From the NCBI GenBank assembly GCA_938007935.1, contig CALLMD010000021.1:1-49671 (forward strand): a stretch of 49,671 bases of DNA, in the 5' to 3' direction. Under the pieces are notes generated by a model that was not told the origin of the DNA, did not search any database, and worked only from the letters and a program-made list of their open reading frames with translations. Each line of letters opens with the position of its first letter. The stretch's first letter is position 1. This document shows positions 36,120 to 44,902 of this stretch, piece by piece. Made by a program: the position numbers and the translations under genes. Source of the stretch: an uncultured Hellea sp. GTDB taxonomy: Bacteria; Pseudomonadota; Alphaproteobacteria; Caulobacterales; Maricaulaceae.

Positions 36120-36690
36120 TTTGAATGAGGGGCGCCGAGATACGATCAAGGCCTTATTGGCAATCTCCGCGACAGGTGCGCTCACCGCTTGTAAGCCTAA
36201 AACTCGAGATGATAGCAAAAGTGTCAGCGGCAATCGAGACTTGGTTTATGCGGCTAAGGGGCAGTTTTTTAATGCGAAAGAATTTGCCTTTCTATCTGCA
36301 GTAGCTCAAACGATTATGCCTAAGACAGATACCGCTGGAGCGATTGAGGCTGGCGTTCCTGAGACTATTCAATCTCTCGTCTCAGAGTGGGGGGATGATA
36401 GCTTTCGGGCTTATTGGCGCGCAGGTCTTAGGGGTGTTAGTAATGAACTCGAAGGTAGTTTCGCTGCGCTGTCACCTGCGGAGCGTCAGGCTAAACTGGC
36501 GGACTATGATTCAAAAGTTTTCAACGACTCTATCGAAGATAAATTTTATAAGGATATGAAGCATACGATTGTGTCTGCTTACTATATGTCCGAACCAGGA
36601 GCGACAGAGGAACTTCACTATGATCCTGTCCCTGGTGACTTTAGGGGCTGTGTCCCATTTTCTGAAATTGGTAAGGCTTGGGCGACATAA
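36109..36690 (+). CDS. Gluconate 2-dehydrogenase subunit 3-type small subunit (LacC-like), Tat lipoprotein
   Basis: The 193-aa protein has a twin-arginine leader (EGRRDTIKALLAISATGALTAC, RR at 9-10, lipobox Cys28), as expected for a subunit that carries its folded FAD partner across the membrane. The mature part shows family features such as FNAKEFAFLSAVAQTIMPKTDTAGAIEAGVPE and a C-terminal YDPVPGDFRGCVPFSEIGKAW. It matches the small subunit of FAD-linked sugar dehydrogenases, including Caulobacter LacC. The start at 36109 overlaps the MFS stop; GGAG is 6 bases upstream, and the second ATG (36112) is equally possible. The GMC subunit follows with a 1-base overlap. Confidence 0.9.
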   Translation: MMSNLNEGRRDTIKALLAISATGALTACKPKTRDDSKSVSGNRDLVYAAKGQFFNAKEFAFLSAVAQTIMPKTDTAGAIEAGVPETIQSLVSEWGDDSFRAYWRAGLRGVSNELEGSFAALSPAERQAKLADYDSKVFNDSIEDKFYKDMKHTIVSAYYMSEPGATEELHYDPVPGDFRGCVPFSEIGKAWAT

Positions 36691-38387
36691 TGTACGATTT
36701 TGATGCAATAATAGTTGGGTCCGGAATGTCCGGTGGTTGGGTGGCTAAGGAGTTAGCCGAGCGTGGACTCAAGGTTGCGGTCATTGAGCGTGGACGTGAT
36801 ATTGATCCTGTCGAGGATTATAAAGATCACGTTGACCCTTGGGATACGCCGAATCTTGGCCGGAAAACGCCAGAAGACATTAAAAAACATCCGATACAAT
36901 CGGAAGTCTATGCTTATAATCAAAACACGAAGCAATATTGGGTGGATGACAATGAACATCCTTATATTACGCCAGAGGGGCAAGATTATAAATGGCGCCG
37001 AGGTTACCATAAAGGCGGAAGGTCGCTTATGTGGGGGCGTCAAACTTACCGGCTTTCGGAAATAGATTTTGAAGCCAATAAAAAAGAAAATATTGGTGTC
37101 GATTGGCCCGTTAGATATAAAGATATTGCGCCCTGGTATGACCATGTAGAGCGTTTCGCTGGAATTTCTGGCTCATCAGAAGGTCTTGAAATATTACCTG
37201 ACAGCGTCTTTCAGCCAGCTCATGAATTAACATGCGCAGAAGACGTTTTTAAAGAAAAAGTAGAATCTTCGTTTCCGGGACGCAAAGTTATTCCTGGCCG
37301 TGTCGCGCACTTAACGCAGCCGACCGAGGAGCAAATGGAGCTTGGGCGTGGTAAGTGCCAGTCAAGGGCGCTTTGTGAGCGTGGCTGTATCTTTGGTGCT
37401 TATTTTAGCTCTGTATCTGCAACATTACCAGCTGCAGAGCGAACGGGTAACATGACTATGATTACGAACGTTGCTGTGCATAAATTAGAATATGATCATG
37501 AGAAAAACCGTATTTCGGGTGTGCAAACGGTAGATGTTAAAACAAAAGCTACAAAGACCTATACGGCTCGGATGGTGTTTTTGAATGCTGGGACTATTCC
37601 TTCGACGATGATTCTGCTTAATTCTGCAAATGCTCACTTTCCAAATGGTTTAGCTAATTCTTCTGGGCAACTCGGAAAGAATTTGATGGATCACGTGGGC
37701 TGCGCCAGCGCTGGTGGAACTATGCCTGGGATGATGGATAAGTATCACGTGGGACGCAGGCCAAATGGTTTTTACATCCCACGTTTTCGTAATCACACTG
37801 AGGAAGGTCAAGACTTTGTGCGGGGCTATGGATATCAGGGCAGGATATACAGGTATGGCAATCAAAATGTAAATTCGCCTGGTGTTGGTGAAGAATATAA
37901 GATGACGGGGCGCAAGCCTGGGCCATGGAGCTATTCTATCATTGCTTTTGCTGAAATATTACCTGACGAACGTAATAGAATTACGCTTCATTCCTCAAAA
38001 AAGGACAAGTGGGGGCTTCCTGTTCCAATTATAGATGCAAAAATGCGTGAAAATGAAATTAAACTTATTAAACAGGCGACAAAAGACGGCATTGAAATGA
38101 TGAAAGCGGCTGGCATTGTTAATCCGCGTCATGATAATCCTGAGAACCCCCACATTCCGGCTCATGGAAACGGTATTCATGAAATGGGAACCGCGCGAAT
38201 GGGCAGGGACCCTAATACTTCAGTATTGAATGGGTTTAATCAAAGTTGGGATATACCAAATTTATTTATATCGGACGGCTCATTTATGACATCTGGAGGG
38301 TGCCAAAATCCGTCACTAACTTACATGGCATTCTCCGCGAGGGCGGCCGACCATGCGGCTAAATTGCTGAAGGATGGGGTGATTTAA
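36690..38387 (+). CDS. GMC-family FAD sugar dehydrogenase large subunit (LacA-like glycoside 3-dehydrogenase)
   Basis: The 565-aa flavoprotein starts MYDFDAIIVGSGMSGGWVAKELAERGLKVAVIERG (FAD-binding fold) and ends with the GMC C-terminal block HEMGTARMGRDP and GGCQNPSLTYMAFSARAADH. Cysteines 223, 229 and 233 follow C-x5-C-x3-C (CQSRALCERGC), the spacing of the iron-sulfur ligands in bacterial FAD glucose dehydrogenases. With the small subunit it resembles Caulobacter LacA/LacC, which oxidises lactose and other glycosides to 3-keto forms in the periplasm. The start at 36690 (TAATG) overlaps the upstream stop. The cytochrome c subunit (LacB) normally completing the complex is not in the window. 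Confidence 0.9.
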   Translation: MYDFDAIIVGSGMSGGWVAKELAERGLKVAVIERGRDIDPVEDYKDHVDPWDTPNLGRKTPEDIKKHPIQSEVYAYNQNTKQYWVDDNEHPYITPEGQDYKWRRGYHKGGRSLMWGRQTYRLSEIDFEANKKENIGVDWPVRYKDIAPWYDHVERFAGISGSSEGLEILPDSVFQPAHELTCAEDVFKEKVESSFPGRKVIPGRVAHLTQPTEEQMELGRGKCQSRALCERGCIFGAYFSSVSATLPAAERTGNMTMITNVAVHKLEYDHEKNRISGVQTVDVKTKATKTYTARMVFLNAGTIPSTMILLNSANAHFPNGLANSSGQLGKNLMDHVGCASAGGTMPGMMDKYHVGRRPNGFYIPRFRNHTEEGQDFVRGYGYQGRIYRYGNQNVNSPGVGEEYKMTGRKPGPWSYSIIAFAEILPDERNRITLHSSKKDKWGLPVPIIDAKMRENEIKLIKQATKDGIEMMKAAGIVNPRHDNPENPHIPAHGNGIHEMGTARMGRDPNTSVLNGFNQSWDIPNLFISDGSFMTSGGCQNPSLTYMAFSARAADHAAKLLKDGVI

Positions 38388-38484
38388 AATATATTTTTTT
38401 ATAAGTAGGGTGTTCTCTGCTTTCCTGACTGTGATAAATAAAACACGCCTAAAGAAAATTCCATGCACCTTGAGATAAATTAAT

Positions 38485-38498
38485 TGACAACGTAAGAC
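38485..38498. promoter_or_regulatory. Partial LacI-type operator upstream of the TonB receptor
   Basis: TGACAACGT matches the operator's left half, followed by AAGACA instead of TGTCA. It is 110-125 bases before the receptor start and overlaps a TTGACA (-35-like, 38484). A separate ACTCTC-ATG-GAGAGT palindrome lies at 38532-38546 in the probable leader. Confidence 0.35.
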
Positions 38499-38609
38499 AT
38501 ATGGTGTCTTTTTCTAGTAATCTGCTGCATGACTCTCATGGAGAGTTGTCTGACCAGAACATAAAACAGCCTTTAATGGTCATACTTACTTTACTAAGGG
38601 GATAATATC

Positions 38610-41600
38610 TTGAGTAATATATCTTTATCTAACACAGGCATTACAGGTAAGCTTTTGCTGAGCGCGTCTACAGCATTGGCGATGTTAATGTTTGCTCCTG
38701 CAGTAATCGCGCAAGACGCAGTTCTAGACACAACAGTATCTCTTGATGATGACAGCGTTGACGAGATTGTGACCACAGGTATTCGCCGTGCGCTTAAAGA
38801 TGCCCGAGACTTAAAACGCGATGCTGATACTGCAATTGATTCAATTACAGCCTCTGATGTGGGTACTCTTCCTGATTTGTCAGTTGCTGAAGCGCTGGCG
38901 CGATTGCCTGGTGTTGTGGTTCAGCGTTTCGATGTTACAAATAGCAATGGTGGTGATTTTCCTTCTCCAGAAGGCGGAGGCAACTTAATCCGTGGACTTA
39001 CGCTTGTCCGCTCTGAGCTTAATGGTCGAGATACATTCTCTGCGAACGGTGGACGTGCGCTTGATTTTGGTACAATCCCACCTGAATTAATTGGTGCTGT
39101 TGATGTTTACAAGAATACAACAGCTGACCTTATTGAAGGCGGTATTGGTGGTACTGTTAACCTAAGAACACTTGAGCCATTCGATAAGCCAGATAAATTT
39201 GCTGTTATCACTGCTGATGGCACTTATACTGATTTACGTAAAAAGTGGAGCCCAGATGTTAGTATAATTGCGGGTGACCGTTGGGATGGATCACGTGGCG
39301 AATTTGGTCTACTAGGGTCATTTTCTCATTCCGAATTGAAATCGGATTTACATGGTTTTCAAATTGGGCCGTTAACGCCGATTACTGTTAATACTGGCGA
39401 GACCATTGCAATACCAGGCGGATTTCAGCTCAGAACAAATGATGTTGATCGTGAGAGGCAGGCTTATTACACATCTGCTCAGTGGCAAAATAATGAAGGT
39501 ACTTTCAAAGCAACTGGTAAATTTGCACGTATAGAAAATACTGTCGATAATAATGAACGTACACTGGAATGGTTTCCTGATGGGGAATCATTTGGCTCCA
39601 CGAGTTTAGTTGGTGATTTCACTACAAGCCCTTTCAGTTCTGACGGAATTCCGCAATGTAATGGGAGTAATGATGCTACACCTGCTGACCCAACCTGTGA
39701 AATGACTCAGGCTGTTACAGGCTTGTATGATACCGGTGTTATTTCTAACGACCTAAGGGATTGGATTGGTGGAGATGGCGCAAACTTTACGAATTTGGGT
39801 ATTAACAAGCAAGACGAGTCTATGACTCAAGATATCAGTATGAATGTCAAATGGCGTCCATCAGATCAATGGTTTGTGAATTTGGATTGGCATCACACAA
39901 AAGCTAGGTTTGATAGGACTGAACTTTGGGGCGGAACAAGATTCTTTTCGAATTTTGAACTAAATGCTGATGTGGATAATCCAATGGTCAATCTTGTTGG
40001 GGCTGATAATAATAATCCGCGCCGTCGATTTAGTGATGGAACATTTGCTGGTGCATGGGATGGTGGCGAGCCCCTCAATGGTGACCTTACTGACCCAAAT
40101 AATTTATTTCTTATGTTCGCGGCGGATAATTTTCAGCAAAATGAAGGCGACATGACGGCCTTTAGAGGCGATGTAGAATATGAATTTGGCAATGATGGAT
40201 GGTTTGATTCTATTGAAGTCGGTGCAAGAATTGCGAAACGTGATCAGACCAATCGTCAGGCAGGCCTTAACTGGGGCGCTATTGCCCCACCATGGGATGG
40301 CGCTACGAATAACACATATTTGCCATTATCACAGCTTCAAACACCTAATTATGAACTTGTCGATTTTTCTAACTTCCAACGCGGCGGTGTTGTTGTTGGT
40401 GACAACACGCAGGTGTTATTTGCCGATCGTGCACTTATTAGGGATTATGATTCTTGGGTGGCGGCTCTTACGGGTGACCCCTTAATTGCTCAGCGGACAC
40501 AAGGTGAGTGCGGAACACCTCAATTTGGAGATTGGGCACCTTTAAGAGTGAATGGTCGCGTTGATTACGACTGTCGTGGTGCAATATCTCGAGTTGTTGA
40601 GGATACTCAAAATTTTTATGCGAAGCTTAATTTCGGATCAGAATTTGACAATGGCATGTCTCTTGAGGGTAATGTAGGTTTGCGATATTCTAAGACTGAT
40701 GTTAGCGGAGATCTAGAGACGTCTTATAGTGAGAACAACGATGCACAAGTTGCAGCGTTTGCACCTGAATCCGCAGCATATCTAAATCAAGCAAATGAAG
40801 AGAGTCAATTCGCCGAATTAAATACGGATGAACATTGGTTGCCTTCGTTAAATGTTAAATGGAATTTAAATGATGAGATGCTATTTCGAGGAGCGGTAAG
40901 TAAAACTATCACGCGACCTAGAATTGAACAGCTCAATGGGTCTAGGAACAATTCTATGTCGTTCCTTCGAACTTTTGATGCATCAGTACAGCCTCCACTT
41001 ACATTAGGTATCACTCCAACCCAGATAAGCGTGAATGGTGGCAATCCGGATCTTAAAGCGATTGAATCTACTAATTTTGACTTATCCTATGAGTATTATT
41101 TCGGTGAAGAAAATTCGTTCTCGCTTTCAGCTTTTCATAAAAAGATTAAGAATAATATCATCTATGCATCTGAGACTTTAGACACCATTACATTGGATGG
41201 TATTGAAGTTCCTATTGTATATAATGGTGATCTTAATCAGGATAAAGCTACTGTTGAGGGCGTTGAAGTTGCATATACGCATTTCTTTAAGAACTTACCG
41301 GGACTGTTAGCGAATACAGGAATTCAAAGTAACTATACTTACATTAATGCCGATACCAATGCGCCTTTACCTATTGTGGATGCCGATGGTGATGGGGTGC
41401 CTGACAGCTTTGAACGTATCTATCGTTATGGTGTTGATAATTTCCTTGGACTGTCTGAACACGCAGTCAATTTAATTGGTATTTATCAGGATGACAAATT
41501 AGAAGCTCGCCTAGCTTATAACTGGCGATCCGAATATTTGAGCTCTTATCGTGATTTTGTAACAGGTAATCCGATCTTCCAAGAAGACCGTGGATATTTG

Positions 41601-41780
41601 GATGGTTCTCTAAAGTATGACTTTACGGATGCCCTTCAAGCGCGTTTGCAGATCGCAAATATTTTGGATACTAAAGCTAAAGCTTCTCAGCAAATTGATG
41701 CGAGTGGCCAAAGATTTGGACGCACAGGCTTTGTCGGTGATCGCCGGATTAAAGTCGGCTTGAGATATCAGTTCAATTAG
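38610..41780 (+). CDS. TonB-dependent outer-membrane receptor for a carbohydrate
   Basis: The 1056-aa protein begins at a TTG preceded by AAGGGG nine bases away; no better ATG exists and the signal peptide (LLLSASTALAMLMFAPAVIA, cleavage after A34) starts just behind it. A plug-domain start VDEIVTTGIRRALKDARDLKRDADTAIDSITASDVGTLPDLSVAEALARLPGV is typical of Caulobacter-type (TIGR01782) receptors, followed by a beta-barrel and a terminal strand GLRYQFN. It should import oligosaccharides released by the GH5/GH3 enzymes. It faces four halogenase-family genes and ends in a strong terminator. Confidence 0.94.
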   Translation: MSNISLSNTGITGKLLLSASTALAMLMFAPAVIAQDAVLDTTVSLDDDSVDEIVTTGIRRALKDARDLKRDADTAIDSITASDVGTLPDLSVAEALARLPGVVVQRFDVTNSNGGDFPSPEGGGNLIRGLTLVRSELNGRDTFSANGGRALDFGTIPPELIGAVDVYKNTTADLIEGGIGGTVNLRTLEPFDKPDKFAVITADGTYTDLRKKWSPDVSIIAGDRWDGSRGEFGLLGSFSHSELKSDLHGFQIGPLTPITVNTGETIAIPGGFQLRTNDVDRERQAYYTSAQWQNNEGTFKATGKFARIENTVDNNERTLEWFPDGESFGSTSLVGDFTTSPFSSDGIPQCNGSNDATPADPTCEMTQAVTGLYDTGVISNDLRDWIGGDGANFTNLGINKQDESMTQDISMNVKWRPSDQWFVNLDWHHTKARFDRTELWGGTRFFSNFELNADVDNPMVNLVGADNNNPRRRFSDGTFAGAWDGGEPLNGDLTDPNNLFLMFAADNFQQNEGDMTAFRGDVEYEFGNDGWFDSIEVGARIAKRDQTNRQAGLNWGAIAPPWDGATNNTYLPLSQLQTPNYELVDFSNFQRGGVVVGDNTQVLFADRALIRDYDSWVAALTGDPLIAQRTQGECGTPQFGDWAPLRVNGRVDYDCRGAISRVVEDTQNFYAKLNFGSEFDNGMSLEGNVGLRYSKTDVSGDLETSYSENNDAQVAAFAPESAAYLNQANEESQFAELNTDEHWLPSLNVKWNLNDEMLFRGAVSKTITRPRIEQLNGSRNNSMSFLRTFDASVQPPLTLGITPTQISVNGGNPDLKAIESTNFDLSYEYYFGEENSFSLSAFHKKIKNNIIYASETLDTITLDGIEVPIVYNGDLNQDKATVEGVEVAYTHFFKNLPGLLANTGIQSNYTYINADTNAPLPIVDADGDGVPDSFERIYRYGVDNFLGLSEHAVNLIGIYQDDKLEARLAYNWRSEYLSSYRDFVTGNPIFQEDRGYLDGSLKYDFTDALQARLQIANILDTKAKASQQIDASGQRFGRTGFVGDRRIKVGLRYQFN

Positions 41781-41804
41781 ATTGAATAGATTATAAAGAT
41801 AATG

Positions 41805-41834
41805 AAGGAAGGGTTTTTACCTTTCCTTTTTTTT
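41805..41834 (+). terminator. Rho-independent terminator of the TonB-receptor gene
   Basis: AAGGAAGGGT (41805-41814) pairs with ACCTTTCCTT (41819-41828) with one G-T pair, a TTTT loop and a T run to 41834. It lies 25 bases after the receptor stop and just before the end of the convergent halogenase row. Confidence 0.85.
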
Positions 41835-41851
41835 AGAAAATAATGTAAACT

Positions 41852-43360
41852 CTAAGAAGTTTTACAATTTTGATCGATAAATTCTTGATGACTAGGCATC
41901 GTATTTAGGCAGTTTATCCAAGTCTTTCGTATGTCGGACATGCGCCTATCAAGTTCATCTGAAGGCATAATATTGACATTTGGGTGGTAGCTTTTCGGTT
42001 TTATACCCTGACCATGCATAACGGCAAACCAACTTAAAGCGCCAAAGAGTTCATTGTCGTGGCGGTAAAGACGTGCGTTATGTTTATAGATGTCGATACG
42101 TTGTTGTAACGATTCTGGAATAGTCATATTTCGACAGTAATTCCAAAAATCGCTATCATGACGTTCAGTGACACAGTAATGTAAGATTAGAAAGTCTCTG
42201 ATTTGCTTGTATTCCAGTAATGTTCGGCGATTGAAATAATCAATATCTACTTGGTTAAACGCTTTGTCTGGAAACTGGGTCATTAAACGGGCAATTGACG
42301 TTTGTATCATGTGAATAGATGTTGATTCTAAGGGCTCCATAAAGCCTGCGGAAAGGCCTAAAGCGACTACATTCTTATTCCAGACATTTTTTCTGACACC
42401 TGTCTTAAACCGCAAAAATTTAGGATCGCTTATGGGCTTACTGTCAAGTCCGGCCATTAATATATTCAAAGCCTCTTCGTCACTTATAAAGTCTCCGCAG
42501 TAAACATGACCATTGCCAGTTCGAGATTGAAGGGGAATACGCCATTGCCAACCAGCCTTTTTTGCTGTTGCCTTCGTGTAGGGAATAGGTTCACTAATTT
42601 TTTCGCTAGCGACTGTCACAGCACGGTTGCAAGGTAGAACATCTGACCAATCGTCATAACCGGTTTTCAATGTCTGTTCTATAAGAAGTCCACGAAAGCC
42701 CGAACAATCGATAAAGAATTCCCCATCTATAGTTTCCTCGCTCTCAAGCGTTATGCTTTCTATGAATCCCGTTTCGGCGTTTTGCTTTACATCTATGACT
42801 TTGCCTTCTGTGCGGGTAACGCCGCTTTTTTCTGAGAGCTGGCGCATGAATTTTGCATAGAGTGTGGCATCGAATTGGTAAGCATATTCAATCCCGCTAA
42901 GAGGCGAGTTTTGAACATTTTTAGGACGTTGGAATTTTCCTGCACGCGCAGCCATAATCTGTAAATTATAGTCATCGATTGAATGGTTATCACCTAGCGT
43001 TTGATGACGAAGCCAATGGTGATGAAAGCGGAGCCCTTCCATATCGACACCATATTTTCCAAATGGGTGGATATAGCTTCGACCAATTTTATCCCAATCA
43101 GAAAATTCAATACCTAGTTTAAAGGTTGCATTTGTCTTACGAACGAATTCATCTTCTTCTATACCTAATAAATTATTAAATAGCCTAATATGGGGAATAG
43201 TTGCTTCACCAACACCAACCGTTCCGATTGTTTCGGATTCGACAAGACGAATATCCATGTCTGGATGATTTAGGAGTTTAGAAAGAGCTGCCGCTGCCAT
43301 CCAGCCTGCTGTGCCTCCGCCGACAATGACGATTTTTTTAATATTATTATGAGGTAGCAC
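41852..43360 (-). CDS. Tryptophan-halogenase-family flavoprotein (1 of 4)
   Basis: The 502-aa protein has the FAD-binding loop GGGTAGWMAAAAL, the catalytic-lysine block ATFKLGIEF (K81), the WxWxIP signature as WQWRIP at 271-276, and PLESTS (E345) where PrnA has its catalytic Glu. All key flavin-dependent halogenase residues are thus present. It would use FADH2, O2 and halide to halogenate an electron-rich aromatic or indole-like group, needing a separate flavin reductase, which is not nearby. The biological substrate is unknown; members beside carbohydrate TonB receptors are common in Caulobacterales and Xanthomonas. Last gene of a four-gene operon, 3 bases after the next homologue. Confidence 0.9.
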   Translation of the reverse strand: MLPHNNIKKIVIVGGGTAGWMAAAALSKLLNHPDMDIRLVESETIGTVGVGEATIPHIRLFNNLLGIEEDEFVRKTNATFKLGIEFSDWDKIGRSYIHPFGKYGVDMEGLRFHHHWLRHQTLGDNHSIDDYNLQIMAARAGKFQRPKNVQNSPLSGIEYAYQFDATLYAKFMRQLSEKSGVTRTEGKVIDVKQNAETGFIESITLESEETIDGEFFIDCSGFRGLLIEQTLKTGYDDWSDVLPCNRAVTVASEKISEPIPYTKATAKKAGWQWRIPLQSRTGNGHVYCGDFISDEEALNILMAGLDSKPISDPKFLRFKTGVRKNVWNKNVVALGLSAGFMEPLESTSIHMIQTSIARLMTQFPDKAFNQVDIDYFNRRTLLEYKQIRDFLILHYCVTERHDSDFWNYCRNMTIPESLQQRIDIYKHNARLYRHDNELFGALSWFAVMHGQGIKPKSYHPNVNIMPSDELDRRMSDIRKTWINCLNTMPSHQEFIDQNCKTS

Positions 43361-43363
43361 TTA

Positions 43364-44902
43364 TTACATCCAGTTGAGTGAGAGTTTAACATCGGAATTC
43401 TCCGAGGGGCAATATTTTGAAATAAATTCATTATGAGACGGCATAGTTTTGATAGCCTCACTAATAGCAGATTCCATGGATTTTAAACTCCGCTCCACTT
43501 GCTGGTTTGGGACTGTTGTAACGATAGGATCAACGGTTTTTGGAATAATATTTTGGCCGAGTAGAACTGCAACCCAACTTGTTTCACCAAATAGGTCGTC
43601 TTCATAACGAAACACACGGCCCGCATCTTTGAATAAATTAATTTTGTCACTCAAACTTTCAGGGATCGACATGTTAGAGCAATATTCCCAAAACGGTGTG
43701 TCATTTCTCTCTGTGGCGTAATAGTGTAAAATAATAAAATCACGAACTTGTGTAAATAGCTGAGAGATTTGACGATTATATTCTTTTTGTACGAGCGGCG
43801 ACAATGACCCATCAGGGAATAGTGAAATAAACCGGCTTATACCGACCTGTATAAGATAAAGTGAGGTGGATTCCAATGGTTCAACGAAGCCAGCGGAAAG
43901 GCCAATGGCGATACAGTTCTTTTCCCAGAACTTTTTTTGACAACCCGTTTTAAACCTGATCAAGCGAGGATCACTCATAGGTTCCCCTTCTATATCGGCG
44001 AGCAATGACTTGCGAGCTATATCATCAGACATATATTTACTAGAATATATGTGTCCATTTCCAACGCGTGTTTGTGTGGGAATACGCCATTGCCATCCCG
44101 CCTCTTTTGCATTCGATTGAGTGTAGGGAGTTAGAGCTTTTGTGCGTTTACAGGCTACGGTTTGTGCTGTGTCGCATGGTAGCCAATGACCCCAATTTTC
44201 GAAATCTACCCCTAATGTTTTTGATAATAGGACGGACTTAAAGCCTGTGCAATCAAAGAAGAAATCTCCTGATACGGTTGTACCTGTTTCCAAATGGAGA
44301 GTTTTGATATGACCATTTTCTGGGTGAACGGATACCTTATTGACTTTACCTTCTAGACGAAAAACGCCGCGGCCTTCTGCAAAACCTCTAAGGAATTTGG
44401 CATATAATGTAGCGTCAAAATGATAGGCATACCTGATTTGTGAAAGAACAGAGCGAGGGTCATTCACAGGTAGGGTGAACTTGTTAGCATAAGCGGCTTT
44501 TGCTGCAAAACTGTAATCCCATATCTTGTTAGGGTTTCCGTTTTTTTGAGATTGTAGCCAAAATTGATGGAAATCGATACCCAGCATATCCGCGCCATGA
44601 TGACCAAAGGGGTGCATGTATGTATCACCCTTCTGGCCCCAGTCATTAAACTCAATACCAAGCTTAAATGTGGCATTGGTCGCCTTCATGAATTCTTGTT
44701 CGTCTATTCCCAATATTCGATTGAAGTTAATAATGTCGGGGATGGTGGCTTCGCCAACCCCCACAGTCCCAATTACTTCGGACTCGACCAAGGTGATTTT
44801 TACATTTTCAGGCTTGAGCATGCGAGATAGAGTTGCAGCTGTCATCCAGCCTGCAGAGCCTCCGCCAAGGATTACAATATGTTTTATATGATTATGATCC
44901 AT
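43364..44902 (-). CDS. Tryptophan-halogenase-family flavoprotein (2 of 4)
   Basis: The 512-aa paralogue carries GGGSAGWMTAATL (FAD loop), GVGEATIPDIINFNR, ATFKLGIEF with K80, WQWRIP in EAGWQWRIPTQTRVGNGH, and SAGFVEPLESTS. All halogenase catalytic positions are kept. It overlaps the upstream homologue by 11 bases and ends 3 bases before the downstream one, so translation is probably coupled. The divergence from genes 1 and 4 suggests a different substrate, but nothing in the sequence names it. Confidence 0.9.
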   Translation of the reverse strand: MDHNHIKHIVILGGGSAGWMTAATLSRMLKPENVKITLVESEVIGTVGVGEATIPDIINFNRILGIDEQEFMKATNATFKLGIEFNDWGQKGDTYMHPFGHHGADMLGIDFHQFWLQSQKNGNPNKIWDYSFAAKAAYANKFTLPVNDPRSVLSQIRYAYHFDATLYAKFLRGFAEGRGVFRLEGKVNKVSVHPENGHIKTLHLETGTTVSGDFFFDCTGFKSVLLSKTLGVDFENWGHWLPCDTAQTVACKRTKALTPYTQSNAKEAGWQWRIPTQTRVGNGHIYSSKYMSDDIARKSLLADIEGEPMSDPRLIRFKTGCQKKFWEKNCIAIGLSAGFVEPLESTSLYLIQVGISRFISLFPDGSLSPLVQKEYNRQISQLFTQVRDFIILHYYATERNDTPFWEYCSNMSIPESLSDKINLFKDAGRVFRYEDDLFGETSWVAVLLGQNIIPKTVDPIVTTVPNQQVERSLKSMESAISEAIKTMPSHNEFISKYCPSENSDVKLSLNWM

